NCBI GenBank assembly: GCA_937873455.1
Contig: CALMYG010000018.1
Span: 1 to 42,413 of the forward strand
Length of the DNA: 42,413 bases
Source: an uncultured Verrucomicrobiota bacterium
Lineage (GTDB): Bacteria > Verrucomicrobiota > Kiritimatiellia > CAIVKH01
Reading direction: 5' to 3'
The notes below the pieces were generated by a model. The model was not told the origin of the DNA. It saw nothing but the letters and a program-made list of their open reading frames with translations, and did no database searches. This document shows positions 1 through 8,542 of this stretch, piece by piece. The position numbers and the translations under genes were made by a program. The stretch's first letter is position 1; each line of letters opens with the position of its first letter.

Positions 1-56
1 GTACCGCCCCCAAAACCGGGAATCAACGGTAAAATTTCCATTCGCGAAGCGCGGCT

Positions 57-175
57 GCGCATCTCTGAGTTTTGACAAGTGCCTTGGTGTAGGCCGACCC
101 TCTGCGGTCGGCGGAGAGGCGCCGGGGACAGAGCCCCGGCCTACAGGGAACCTTTGCACAAACTCGGAGATGCGC
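57..175. repeat. Nested intergenic palindrome
   Basis: The outer arms at 57-78 and 153-175 are inverted copies of a GCGCATCTC(T/C)GAGTTT-type sequence with a few mismatches. Inside them lies a second inverted pair, TGTAGGCC at 88-95 and GGCCTACA at 138-145, enclosing GC-rich hairpins such as CCGGGGACAGAGCCCCGG. It follows the stop codon of the minus-strand glycosyltransferase, so it could act as a 3' hairpin or terminator. Its mosaic structure looks more like a dispersed palindromic repeat. No coding sequence is credible in 1-194. Confidence 0.6.
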
Positions 176-194
176 CCCGAAGCGCGGCGGCGAC

Positions 195-1394
195 TCACCA
201 CGCACGGGCTTCTTTGAGGGCCAGGCGTTGGGCGTGGCGGACAAAATGTCCGAGCCCCATCATCGAAACCACGACATACACGGGAAAGTAAAGCATCACG
301 AAGGGCGGCAACAGGATCAGTTTGCCCATATCCCGCCACCGTTGCATCCATGGGATGACATAAACCGCGTTCAGCAGGGTAAAGGCCAGCAATAACGAAA
401 CGCTTTCCACCACAAACACCGAGGCCAGATGGGCGATCAACGGGAAGAGAGCGTTCCATGGGTAGAACGTGCTCAAGGTATGCAGCAAGTCAAAAACCGC
501 ACCCAGCGTTATGATGTTGCGAACCAGCACAACGAGGCAGTTGATGGAAAGAAACGCATAGAGGGTCATCAAGACCACGTGCATGGGGTTTTTAAGCCAG
601 ACCGAGGGATGATTCCACAGGCATTGAAAACCGCCGGCCGTCCAGCGGATTTTTTGGCGAACCCATGATTGCATCGATTCCGGAACCCAGCTTTTCACCG
701 GAATCATGCTCTGCTGAACACGCCACCCGTTTCGATTCAACTTGTGAGCCAGATCGACATCCTCGGTAATCGCGGCATCGGAAAAACCCTCGGCTTCCAG
801 AAAAGCCGTCCGACGAACCGCGATACAGCCGCCCCATAAGGCGAGCGCCGAAAATATATTGTATCCGCCTTGCACCGTGGCGATCATGCTGTAATCGATC
901 GATTGCAGGCTGGGCAGCCAGCCGGAATTCGTCGGCTGATACGCGCAGCTCACGGCGCCCACAGTCGGATCGTGATGCAGTCGGGTGAGCATGTCGGTCA
1001 TGGCGCGCGCATTCAGTTGCGTATCGGCATCTATGAAGACCAGAAGGTCGTGATGCGCTAGCGCCGCCAACTGGTTTAGGGTTTGCGATTTCCCCCGGTT
1101 GATCGTGTGGTGGACCACCCGGATGGGGTAGTTCGCCGCCAGCGCATCGATCACATCGGCTGAATCATCGGTGCTGGCATCGTTCCCTATCAACACATCC
1201 AGCAGGGCCGGATCATAAGAGGCAAACACGCTATCCAGGGTTGCCGCCAGCGTCGCTCCGTCGTTGTAGCAGGGAATCAACACGGAAATCGGAATCGAGG
1301 GAGCCTGCCTCCGGGGCCGGCGGTGTTCCCACCATGCGGCCGCCACGCAAAAAAGCATCAAGGCCAGAAGAACAAAAAATGGAATCAAGGCCAT
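195..1394 (-). CDS. Membrane-anchored family 2 glycosyltransferase
   Basis: This 399-residue protein probably builds or modifies an extracellular or envelope polysaccharide at the inner membrane. It opens with a membrane segment (about residues 3-22). The GT-A nucleotide-sugar fold follows, with LIPCYNDG (39-46), GNDAST (70-75) and the DAD metal site (122-124). TEDVDL near 212 and QKIRW near 245 match the ED and Q-x-x-RW acceptor motifs of processive family 2 enzymes. Three to four hydrophobic segments form the last third, as in poly-N-acetylglucosamine synthase-like enzymes. The start is supported by a GGAGG at 1405-1409 (minus strand). It stands alone and is divergent from apgM. The sugar substrate cannot be read from sequence. 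Confidence 0.88.
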   Translation of the reverse strand: MALIPFFVLLALMLFCVAAAWWEHRRPRRQAPSIPISVLIPCYNDGATLAATLDSVFASYDPALLDVLIGNDASTDDSADVIDALAANYPIRVVHHTINRGKSQTLNQLAALAHHDLLVFIDADTQLNARAMTDMLTRLHHDPTVGAVSCAYQPTNSGWLPSLQSIDYSMIATVQGGYNIFSALALWGGCIAVRRTAFLEAEGFSDAAITEDVDLAHKLNRNGWRVQQSMIPVKSWVPESMQSWVRQKIRWTAGGFQCLWNHPSVWLKNPMHVVLMTLYAFLSINCLVVLVRNIITLGAVFDLLHTLSTFYPWNALFPLIAHLASVFVVESVSLLLAFTLLNAVYVIPWMQRWRDMGKLILLPPFVMLYFPVYVVVSMMGLGHFVRHAQRLALKEARAW

Positions 1395-1421
1395 AAGAAA
1401 ACAACCTCCATGAACGATCAG

Positions 1422-1450
1422 AATCTAATCGGGGCTCAAACGTTTTACAA
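1422..1450 (-). promoter_or_regulatory. Putative sigma-70 promoter for the glycosyltransferase
   Basis: On the minus strand TTGTAA (forward 1445-1450) is separated by 17 bases from TAGATT (forward 1422-1427). It lies in the intergenic region divergent from apgM, about 28 bases before the start codon. It was identified only by consensus match and spacing. Confidence 0.45.
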
Positions 1451-1504
1451 GATTAACGTTGGTTTTGCCATGTCTGGGGACCCCGAGGACGGGCGGAATT
1501 ATCA

Positions 1505-1533
1505 TGGACCGGCCGGGCGCGCTCTTTTATAGT
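1505..1533 (+). promoter_or_regulatory. Putative sigma-70 promoter for apgM
   Basis: TGGACC (1505-1510), a 17-base spacer and TATAGT (1528-1533) precede the phosphoglycerate mutase start at 1554. The -10 is close to consensus and the -35 is weaker. A GAGG at 1545-1548 provides a modest ribosome-binding site. Confidence 0.45.
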
Positions 1534-1553
1534 ACCATCCTTTTGAGGCCATT

Positions 1554-2762
1554 ATGAAATATGTTGTTCTGGTGGGTGATGGCATGGGCGACTATCCCAT
1601 CCCCGAATTTGGTGACAAAACCATCCTGCAAGCGGCGGACATCCCGTTTATACGTCGCTTGGTCGCGAAGGGCCGGGTGGATATGGTTCAAACGGTGCCA
1701 GCCTCCTTGCCGCCCGGCAGCGATGTCGCGAACTTGAGTCTGCTCGGCTACAACCCGGAAGACGCCTACACCGGCCGCGCGCCGATCGAAGCCGCCGGAG
1801 CGGGTATTCCCCTGGCCCCGGACGATGTCGCGGTGCGCTGCAATCTCGTCTTCACCTCGGTTGGCCGCATGACCGATTATTCCGCCGGCCACATTTCCAC
1901 CGAAGAAGCACACGCCCTGATACAGGCCGTTCAAGCCGGGTTGGGCCGCGACGGCCTCACGTTTCACGGCGGCGTCAGCTACCGTCACTTGGTGGTGTGG
2001 CGAAATGGCCCGACCCGGCTGACCACCCAGCCGCCGCATGATATCGCCGACCAGCCGGTTGCCGACTACCTGCCGCGGGGCGAGCGCGCGGATGAGTTGA
2101 TTGACCTGATGGAAGCATCAAAAAAAATCCTGGCCGATCACCCGGTCAACCTGGCTCGTATCGCCCGGGGCGAGCGCCCGGCGACGCAGATCTGGCTGTG
2201 GGGCCAGGGCCACGCCTTGCAGTTGGAATCCTATGAGCGCAAGTTCGGGATGCGCGGCGGCATTGTTTCCGCGGTGGATCTGGTGCGTGGCCTCGGTATT
2301 CTCGCCGGCATGCCCGCGCCGCGCGTGCCCGGCGCCACCGGATTTCTCGATACCAACTTCGAAGGCAAAGTCGAGGCCGCGTTCAACCTGTTGGAATCCG
2401 GCAATTTTGTCTACCTGCATATCGAGGCGCCGGATGAATGCGGGCACTTGGGCGATCCGCATAAAAAGAAACTGGCCGCCGAGCTGTTCGACCGGCGCGT
2501 GGTGGGCCCGGTGTGGCAACGCCTGGAAAAAGCCGGGCAACCCTACCGCATGATCATCGCGATGGATCACCGCACCCCGGTGTCCTTGCGCGGTCATACC
2601 CGGGAACCGGTACCCATCGCGGTTATCGACGGCCCGACCGGACCGCTGGACGCCGAGGCGCCGTTTGATGAAACCGCCAACGGCGGTATCGCGATCGCCA
2701 TGGTATACGACTGGATAGCCGTCGAATACCGGCGACCCCATCAATCAGCCGGGCGCGCGTAG
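1554..2762 (+). CDS. apgM: Cofactor-independent phosphoglycerate mutase, archaeal (ApgM) type
   Basis: Interconverts 3- and 2-phosphoglycerate in glycolysis and gluconeogenesis in the cytoplasm. The 402-residue length suits the ApgM branch of the alkaline phosphatase superfamily, shorter than bacterial GpmI. The N-terminal VGDGMGDYP gives the first metal-binding aspartate. PPGSDVANLSLLGYNP (from residue 53) carries the serine (S56) that becomes phosphorylated, and YTGRAPIEA follows. HIEAPDECGH and AMDHRTPVSLRGHTREP near the C-terminus supply the remaining metal ligands. Homoserine kinase-like members of the same fold exist, so the exact activity is inferred. Its last 22 bases overlap the end of the convergent amidase gene. 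Confidence 0.88.
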   Translation: MKYVVLVGDGMGDYPIPEFGDKTILQAADIPFIRRLVAKGRVDMVQTVPASLPPGSDVANLSLLGYNPEDAYTGRAPIEAAGAGIPLAPDDVAVRCNLVFTSVGRMTDYSAGHISTEEAHALIQAVQAGLGRDGLTFHGGVSYRHLVVWRNGPTRLTTQPPHDIADQPVADYLPRGERADELIDLMEASKKILADHPVNLARIARGERPATQIWLWGQGHALQLESYERKFGMRGGIVSAVDLVRGLGILAGMPAPRVPGATGFLDTNFEGKVEAAFNLLESGNFVYLHIEAPDECGHLGDPHKKKLAAELFDRRVVGPVWQRLEKAGQPYRMIIAMDHRTPVSLRGHTREPVPIAVIDGPTGPLDAEAPFDETANGGIAIAMVYDWIAVEYRRPHQSAGRA

Positions 2763-3964
2763 TACGCGATCACGCCGGCGGCGACCGCGTCGGCGTATTC
2801 CCGGAAAATGCTGGGGTAGACCGCGCCTTCGATCTCCCGTTCGCCGTCATAGTCGCCGGCCTGAATGCGTGCGTACACGATCCGGTTGTTCATGAAGTAC
2901 GGCTCGAGGAAAATTACCGGCCCGAAAAACTGTCGGTTCGCGGCCAAATTCCGCGCATACAGGTAATGGTCGTCGCTCATCGGATGCATCGCCCCGCCCG
3001 GTCCGACCCGGTAAGCCGGCGGCAATCCGGTGGCGGCCATGTAGGCGTCGGCAATGGCCCGGGCCAGTCCGAGTTCTTCTTCGTGGGAACGCTCCAGTAA
3101 TTTGCGCATCAAAAAGAATTTTTGTTCATCGGCGGCCAGTTCGGCGGCTTGGTAATTGCCGTGGATAAAAAAGGTCAGTCCGTTTTCTTCGTACAGCGTT
3201 TTTTCATCGCCCCATCCGGTGGCATTGAAGTGAATGCATAATGTTACGTCGGGTCGGAGTTCCCGGTTGATCCGTTCGGCGCGCGCGGCGATTTCCGCGG
3301 TGCGGTAAAACTGCCGCTCCACCTGCTTGCGTTGGGCGTCACGCCGGGCCGCCTCAATAAACGGATCGGGCAGATGGTCAAACCGGGAGTCGGGCGGGGG
3401 AAGGGGGCCGGCGTCCTCCAGCAAGGCGTCCGGGCGGAGGGGGGTTACCGGCTCGAAATCATCTTTGACCATCAACACCTCCGCGCCGGCCGCGGCCAGG
3501 CGGTCGCGCAGCAGGCGGGCGACATGGATGTTGAGCGCGGCTTCCTGCACCGGCCAGTCGGTACGCCGGTTTACCAGAAAAAACCGTTCCTCCATGCGCG
3601 CCCAGGCGCCGCCGATGTGTCCGGGATCCAGCGCCACCCGCAGTCCGGCCAGTGGCGCATCCGTTCGACCGATCTCCGGCCGTTCGGGCGGGCGATCGTC
3701 GCCGAAGCGCAAGACAAACAGCGGCGGTTCCTCCTGCTCGGCCGTGCTGAAAATGCGTACGGCATTTTCGCCGTAACGGAGGTAGGGAACCATCCGGCCC
3801 TCCGGGGCGTACACGTCCTGAAGCAGCCGGCCAAAGGTCTCCGCGCGGATCGTTTCCTGAAAACGATCCAGCTCCGACCAGTCGGGCTGAGCCCATGCAT
3901 TTCCGGTCGCGGCCAACGCAATGCCCGCGACAAGAAGCCGCCGTTGCCAAAAAAGTCTATTCAT
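2741..3964 (-). CDS. N-acetylmuramoyl-L-alanine amidase (Amidase_3)
   Basis: Exported zinc hydrolase of 407 residues that would cut the bond between MurNAc and L-Ala in peptidoglycan. The N-terminus is a signal peptide ending near GNAWA. VALDPGHIGG holds the first zinc histidine, QEAALNIHV the glutamate ligand, and TLCIHFNA the second histidine. The C-terminal VIFLEPYFMNN supplies the likely catalytic glutamate. The catalytic core is interrupted by extra sequence (about residues 170-230) compared with minimal Amidase_3 domains, including a PDSRFDHLPDPFIEAARR helix. A GGGGGG stretch just upstream of ATG serves as the ribosome-binding site. The gene is divergent from gltX with only about 60 bases between start codons. 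Confidence 0.85.
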   Translation of the reverse strand: MNRLFWQRRLLVAGIALAATGNAWAQPDWSELDRFQETIRAETFGRLLQDVYAPEGRMVPYLRYGENAVRIFSTAEQEEPPLFVLRFGDDRPPERPEIGRTDAPLAGLRVALDPGHIGGAWARMEERFFLVNRRTDWPVQEAALNIHVARLLRDRLAAAGAEVLMVKDDFEPVTPLRPDALLEDAGPLPPPDSRFDHLPDPFIEAARRDAQRKQVERQFYRTAEIAARAERINRELRPDVTLCIHFNATGWGDEKTLYEENGLTFFIHGNYQAAELAADEQKFFLMRKLLERSHEEELGLARAIADAYMAATGLPPAYRVGPGGAMHPMSDDHYLYARNLAANRQFFGPVIFLEPYFMNNRIVYARIQAGDYDGEREIEGAVYPSIFREYADAVAAGVIAYYARPAD

Positions 3965-4026
3965 GATCCCCCCATAGTGATTAGGATGGCGATCTTTTCA
4001 ACCATGAAAATTACGGGATTGTGTTC

Positions 4027-5313
4027 ATGAAGGTACGTTGTCGTTTCGCTCCGAGTCCCACCGGGCATGTTCATATCGGCAACATGCGCGCGGCTATTTA
4101 CAACTGGCTGTACGCCCGCCACCACGGTGGGGCCTTTCTGTTGCGCGTCGAGGATACCGATCGCGAGCGCTCCACCCCCGAAGCGGTGCAGACTGTTCTG
4201 GACGCCATGACCTGGCTGGGTCTGGATGTGGATGAGCCGGCGCTGTACCAGTCCACCCGCCGCGAGGCCCACCTCGCCGCCGCCGAGCGGCTGCTTCAGT
4301 CCGGGCATGCCTATAAACTCGATAAAGGCGGCACCGGCAAGGGTGAGGCGGTCCTTTTCCGCATGCCCGGTCGCGATATGTCTTTTCACGATGAAATCAA
4401 GGGCGAGCTGCACAAAGGCGCCGCCGACCTTCCCGATTTCGTGATTGTCCGGTCGGATGGCAATCCGGTTTTTCACCTCGCCAACGTGGTGGACGACCTC
4501 GCCATGGACATCACCCACGTCATCCGGGGCGACGACCATGTCGAAAACACCTACCGCCACGTTGCCTTGTTCGAAGCGCTGGATGCACGGCCGCCGACCT
4601 ACGCCCACTTGCCCATGATTGTGAACGCCCAGGGCAAACCCTATTCCAAACGCGACGGCGCGGCTTTCGTCGGCGAATTCCAGGAGCAAGGCTATCTGGC
4701 CGAAGCGCTCTTTAATTATCTGGTGTTATTGGGTTGGTCGCCCGGCGATGACCGCGAAGTCATGCCCCGGACGGAAATCGTCGAGCGCTTCTCCCTCGAC
4801 CGCGTCCAGGCCAAGCCGGCCCAATTCGATATGAAAAAGTTTCTGTGGATGAACAACGAATACATCCAGCGCGCCCCGGAGGCGGAATGGACCGCGCGGT
4901 TCCGCGCCGCGTTTCCCGAAGCGACCGATGACGCCTACCTTGAACACGTCATCGCCCTCATGAAGCCCCGGGTGAAAGTGTGGGCCGATATCGCCGGGGC
5001 GGCTTATTTCTTCCGGGAAACATTTCCCATCGACCACGATGCGTTGCGCAAGCGGCTGGAGCCGGCGGGTACGCGGGAACGCGTGGCCGCATTGCGCGAT
5101 CGCTTTGCCGCGCTGGCCTCGTTTGACGCGGCGGCGCTGGAAGCCGAATTGCGGGCGCTTGCCGAGGCCGCGGGCCTCAAGCCCGCCGACCTCATCCATC
5201 CGGTACGCCTCGCGGTCAGCGGACAAGCCGGAGGGCCGAGCTTATTCCATTTACTGGAAGTGCTTGGCCGCGATGTGGTTCTCCGCCGCCTGGACCGCCT
5301 CGGCGGGTTTTAG
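4027..5313 (+). CDS. gltX: Glutamyl-tRNA synthetase, short form
   Basis: Charges tRNA(Glu) with glutamate; class I synthetase. FAPSPTGHVHIGNMR (7-21) contains the HIGH-type motif as HIGN. LLRVEDTDRERS follows, and KPYSKRDG is the KMSKS-type loop. The C-terminal helical region ending HPVRLAVSGQAGGPSLFHLLEVLG is the anticodon-binding part. ATG at 4027 is chosen over GTG at 4021 because MKVRCRFAPSPTG is the expected N-terminus. At 428 residues it is shorter than typical bacterial enzymes: after QSGHAY (91-96) the usual Cys-containing segment is replaced by a brief LDKGGTGKGEAV linker, so no zinc site is visible. It heads a run of five same-strand genes. Confidence 0.92.
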   Translation: MKVRCRFAPSPTGHVHIGNMRAAIYNWLYARHHGGAFLLRVEDTDRERSTPEAVQTVLDAMTWLGLDVDEPALYQSTRREAHLAAAERLLQSGHAYKLDKGGTGKGEAVLFRMPGRDMSFHDEIKGELHKGAADLPDFVIVRSDGNPVFHLANVVDDLAMDITHVIRGDDHVENTYRHVALFEALDARPPTYAHLPMIVNAQGKPYSKRDGAAFVGEFQEQGYLAEALFNYLVLLGWSPGDDREVMPRTEIVERFSLDRVQAKPAQFDMKKFLWMNNEYIQRAPEAEWTARFRAAFPEATDDAYLEHVIALMKPRVKVWADIAGAAYFFRETFPIDHDALRKRLEPAGTRERVAALRDRFAALASFDAAALEAELRALAEAAGLKPADLIHPVRLAVSGQAGGPSLFHLLEVLGRDVVLRRLDRLGGF

Positions 5314-5348
5314 TTTTACGTTGGCCGCTTTCTTGGTATTTAAACCGC

Positions 5349-6494
5349 GTGAGAAAAACATTTCTAAATTGTTTGGTCGTTGCCGCGTGGCTGACCGGTG
5401 GGGCCTTCGAAACGATCCGTGCGGCCACCGCCGTGCCGGTTCCGCCTGGCTTCAGCCAGCCGTTGGTCGCCGCCTTCAACAACAACTACCGCGGTCCGGT
5501 CGAGGAGAATATTCCCCTCGCGTTGGCCGATCCCCGAAACACCGACAAATACGTGTTTGCGCTCATTGAGCGGGCGACCGGTCGGTTGGACATCGCGTTT
5601 TTCGACATCCTCGACATTCCCGCCGTGGAAGCGATTATCCGCGCCCACCGCCGGGGCGTTGCCGTGCGGGTCCTCACCGATACCGACACCCTGCGCGACA
5701 AGGATGACCCCACCAAGCCGCGCCAGGCCACCCGGCGGCTGCAACGTGCCGGTGTTCCGCTGCGCGATGACCGGCGCGGCGCCTTCATGCATCACAAGTT
5801 TATCATCGCCGACGGCGGCGCGGTGTGGCTCGGTTCCATGAACCTCACCCCCACCTCCATGTATGAACACAATAACAATGGTTTGATCATCCGGTCCCGG
5901 CGCGTCGCCGCGAATTTTCAAGCCGAGTTTGACCGTTTGTTCGAGGAGGGGCAATTCAGCGGCCCGCGTGAACCGGTTCCGTTCCCCAAAACGCCAATCG
6001 GCGGTGCGATGGTCCGGACGCTGTTTTCACCCCAAGGCGGAATCCGCAACGCGTTGCTGGAGGAAATATCCCAAGCCCAGGAAAGCATCCGCATTCTCGC
6101 CTTTGTGTTTACCGAGCCCACGCTCGCCGAGGCGATTCTTGAGCGCCATCGGGCCGGCGTGAAAGTGGAGGCGGTGTTTGATGATTGCCTGATCGACTCG
6201 CGTTCGCAGTACTATACGTTCCGGACCGCCGGCATCCGGGCCCGGCGCGACGGCAACCAGGCCCTCATGCACCACAAGGTCATCATCATCGATGAAGAAA
6301 CCGTGATAACCGGATCCTATAATTTCACCGCCGCCGCCGAGCTCTACAACAACGAGGGCATCGTGATTGTTTATTCCGAGCGGATTGGCGCGGAATATAC
6401 CGAAGAGTTTCAACGGCTGATGGATGCCACCTATAAAAACCGCAACCTTCCCGTCTATCATCATCCCGCCTGCCGGCGCGGCATGCGGGAATAA
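5349..6494 (+). CDS. Exported phospholipase D-like protein with two HKD motifs
   Basis: This 381-residue protein has a signal peptide (through about IRAATA) and two phospholipase D modules. The first carries MHHKFIIAD followed by GSMNLTPTSM; the second carries MHHKVIIIDEE followed by GSYNFTAAAE. Each holds the H-x-K-x4-D signature, and the two halves pair to form one active site. Family members cleave phosphodiesters in lipids or nucleic acids; the export signal and size resemble Nuc-type or minicardiolipin enzymes, so the substrate is open. The start is GTG at 5349, 35 bases after gltX, with no strong ribosome-binding site. yqeY follows after 13 bases, which suggests one transcript. Confidence 0.85.
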   Translation: MRKTFLNCLVVAAWLTGGAFETIRAATAVPVPPGFSQPLVAAFNNNYRGPVEENIPLALADPRNTDKYVFALIERATGRLDIAFFDILDIPAVEAIIRAHRRGVAVRVLTDTDTLRDKDDPTKPRQATRRLQRAGVPLRDDRRGAFMHHKFIIADGGAVWLGSMNLTPTSMYEHNNNGLIIRSRRVAANFQAEFDRLFEEGQFSGPREPVPFPKTPIGGAMVRTLFSPQGGIRNALLEEISQAQESIRILAFVFTEPTLAEAILERHRAGVKVEAVFDDCLIDSRSQYYTFRTAGIRARRDGNQALMHHKVIIIDEETVITGSYNFTAAAELYNNEGIVIVYSERIGAEYTEEFQRLMDATYKNRNLPVYHHPACRRGMRE

Positions 6495-6507
6495 CCCTGG
6501 AGATGGC

Positions 6508-6954
6508 ATGAGCAGTATTGTCGAACAACTGATGAGCGATATCAAGGCGGCCATGAAAAGCGGCGACAAGGAGCGGCTGGTCACCTTGCGGTCCCTGCAC
6601 GCCCAGATTAAAGACGCCACCGTTAACGCCGGCAAGGACATGAGCGACGACGCCGTGACGGCGGTAATCGCGCGGCAGCTCAAGCAGCGTGCCGACGCCC
6701 ATACCCAGTTCAGCGCGGCCGGCCGCGCCGATCTGGCCGCGGTTGAAGAACGCGAAATCGCCATCCTCAAGGCTTATCAACCCGCCCAGCTCAGCGAAGC
6801 GGAAATCGAGGCGCTGGTTGCCGAAGCCCTGGCCGCCACCGGCGCCACCACAAAAAAAGAAATGGGCAAGGTCATGGCCGCGCTGATGCCGAAGGTCAAA
6901 GGCAAGGCCGATGGCGCGCTCGTCAATCGCGTGGTCGCCGCCAAGCTCGTCTAG
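6508..6954 (+). CDS. yqeY: GatB/YqeY domain protein
   Basis: A 148-residue cytoplasmic protein of the YqeY family, related to the tail of the GatB amidotransferase subunit. [19 protein letters not shown] opens the alpha-helical half. [37 protein letters not shown] and [10 protein letters not shown] are the hallmark YqeY C-terminal motifs. The ATG at 6508 is chosen over an upstream in-frame ATG at 6424 because GGAG lies about five bases upstream and the N-terminus then matches the family. Family members are proposed to act in tRNA-linked functions; the role is not settled. Its place in the gltX run is consistent with that. Confidence 0.87.
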   Translation: MSSIVEQLMSDIKAAMKSGDKERLVTLRSLHAQIKDATVNAGKDMSDDAVTAVIARQLKQRADAHTQFSAAGRADLAAVEEREIAILKAYQPAQLSEAEIEALVAEALAATGATTKKEMGKVMAALMPKVKGKADGALVNRVVAAKLV

Positions 6955-6967
6955 CCGGAGTTTCGCC

Positions 6968-7282
6968 ATGAGTTTATTGATGATCCACGTTGCCGTGCAT
7001 GTCCGCCCCGGTGGGGAGCATGCCTTTATCGCCGCCACCAGGGAAAATGCCCGCCAGAGCCGCCAGGAACCCGGAGTGGTGCGGTTCGATCTGCTTCAAG
7101 ATTCCGGCGACTCCCGCAAATTTCTCCTGGTGGAAATATACCGTTCCCCCGAGGCGGCGGCCGCCCACAAGGAAACCGCCCATTATCTGGCCTGGCGTGA
7201 TGCCGTGGCGGATCTCATGGCCGAACCGCGCGCCAGCGCCAAATACCTGAACCTCGATCCCGACGATCACGGCTGGTCGTGA
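6968..7282 (+). CDS. ABM-fold (antibiotic biosynthesis monooxygenase-like) protein
   Basis: A 104-residue single-domain dimeric alpha/beta barrel protein. The pattern [16 protein letters not shown] ... [18 protein letters not shown] ... [19 protein letters not shown] is typical of YgiN/LsrG-like ABM proteins. Such proteins act as quinol or small-molecule oxygenases or isomerases without a bound cofactor, so the substrate cannot be named. ATG at 6968 is preceded by GGAG; 13 bases separate it from yqeY and three from the dehydrogenase downstream. Pairing with an alcohol dehydrogenase suggests a small aldehyde or ketone pathway, by inference. Confidence 0.83.
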   Translation: MSLLMIHVAVHVRPGGEHAFIAATRENARQSRQEPGVVRFDLLQDSGDSRKFLLVEIYRSPEAAAAHKETAHYLAWRDAVADLMAEPRASAKYLNLDPDDHGWS

Positions 7283-7285
7283 GGC

Positions 7286-8455
7286 ATGAACGCCGCGTTT
7301 GAGTGGACCGCGCCCCGCCGCATCATCTTCGGCGCCGGACGCCTCAAGGAGGTTGGCGCGTTGATCCGCCCGTGGGGCGCCCGCACGCTTGTATTTACCG
7401 GTAGCCGCGAGGAAGCGGCGGCGCCGCTGAAGAAGTCGCTCGACGACGCCGGCGTGGCTTATGCCGTCGCCCCGATTTCCGGAGAACCAACCATGGCGGG
7501 AATCCGCCGGGAGCTGGAGGCGGCGAGAGCCTTTGCCCCCGAAGTCATCATCGCCTTGGGCGGCGGAAGCGTCATCGATGCGGCCAAAGCCATCGCCATG
7601 CTGCTGACCAACGGCGGCGATCCGCTTGATTATGCCGAAGTCATTGGAGCGGGTCGTCCGATTACCCGGCCATCGTTACCGCTGGTCGCCATCCCGACCA
7701 CTGCCGGAGCCGGGGCCGAAGCCACCCGAAATGCCGTGCTGAAATCGGAAGAGCATGGCGTCAAGGTAAGCCTGCGGAGTCCCTCCATGGTGCCGGATCT
7801 GGTTGTGCTGGATCCCCGGTTGCACCTCAGCTTGCCCCCCGCCATTACCGCCGCCACCGGCATGGATGCCCTCGCTCAACTGGTCGAACCCTATGTTTCC
7901 CGCGGCGCGCAACCGATGACCGATCTGTTATGCCGCGAAGGCATCCTGCGTGTTGCCAGGGCGTTGCCGCGCGTTTGCCAGGCGCCGGAAGACCTTGATG
8001 CCCGGGCGGACATGGCATGGGCTGCCACCTGGAGTGGAATCGCGCTCGCCAACGCCGGACTCGGCGCGGCGCATGCCTTCGCCGCCGCAATCGGCGGGAG
8101 AGCCGATATTCCGCATGGCTGGATTTGCGCGGTCATGCTCGCTCCGGTATGCCGAGCCAACGTGCAAGCCCTGAACGCCGTCGGCGTTCAGTCGGCGACG
8201 TTGGATCGGTATGCCGATATTGCCCGCCTGATCACCGGCTCGCCCGATGCTCGTGCCGAAGACGCGGCTCACGCTATTCGGAATCTCGCCGCCCGACTCC
8301 CGTTGGATCCTCCTTCCCGATTCGGTTTGGATCGCTTCGCGGCGGATGAAATTGCCGAAGCCGCACAGCGCGCCAGCAGCATGCGGGGCAATCCCGTTTC
8401 GCTTGCCACCGATACCCTCTCGGATATCTACCGGTCCGTGGCGGCGATTGGCTAG
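7286..8455 (+). CDS. Iron-type (group III) alcohol dehydrogenase
   Basis: NAD(P)-dependent oxidoreductase of 389 residues. IIALGGGSVIDAAKAIA (88-104) is the nucleotide-binding motif and LVAIPTTAGAGAEATRNAVL (133-152) the second family signature. Metal ligands appear at D194 (GMDALAQLVEP), H263 (AAHAFAAAIGG) and H277 (DIPHG). The position usually occupied by a second ligand histidine, four after the aspartate, is glutamine (Q198). That may change metal preference, although the rest of the site is intact. The start is three bases after the ABM gene. Substrate unknown: an alcohol, lactaldehyde-like compound or maleylacetate-like compound are all possible for the family. Confidence 0.9.
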   Translation: MNAAFEWTAPRRIIFGAGRLKEVGALIRPWGARTLVFTGSREEAAAPLKKSLDDAGVAYAVAPISGEPTMAGIRRELEAARAFAPEVIIALGGGSVIDAAKAIAMLLTNGGDPLDYAEVIGAGRPITRPSLPLVAIPTTAGAGAEATRNAVLKSEEHGVKVSLRSPSMVPDLVVLDPRLHLSLPPAITAATGMDALAQLVEPYVSRGAQPMTDLLCREGILRVARALPRVCQAPEDLDARADMAWAATWSGIALANAGLGAAHAFAAAIGGRADIPHGWICAVMLAPVCRANVQALNAVGVQSATLDRYADIARLITGSPDARAEDAAHAIRNLAARLPLDPPSRFGLDRFAADEIAEAAQRASSMRGNPVSLATDTLSDIYRSVAAIG

Positions 8456-8505
8456 CTGCCGGGGCAAGCCGAGCACCAAAAACCAGGATCGGGGATCTTT
8501 TTATC

Positions 8506-8534
8506 TTCACATAATCTTCCGGGATTCGTATACT
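8506..8534 (+). promoter_or_regulatory. Strong sigma-70-like promoter of the beta-helix operon
   Basis: TTCACA (8506-8511), exactly 17 bases, then TATACT (8529-8534). The predicted transcription start near 8541 is only about two bases before the ATG at 8543, so the transcript would be leaderless or nearly so. It follows the end of the dehydrogenase gene; a short GATC-GGG-GATC hairpin with a T-run at 8487-8502 may end the upstream transcript. Confidence 0.6.
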
Positions 8535-8542
8535 TTATCAGC

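Noticed and set aside
3332..4030. Plus-strand frame opposite the amidase
   Set aside because: Antisense of conserved zinc-site motifs; no domain of its own.
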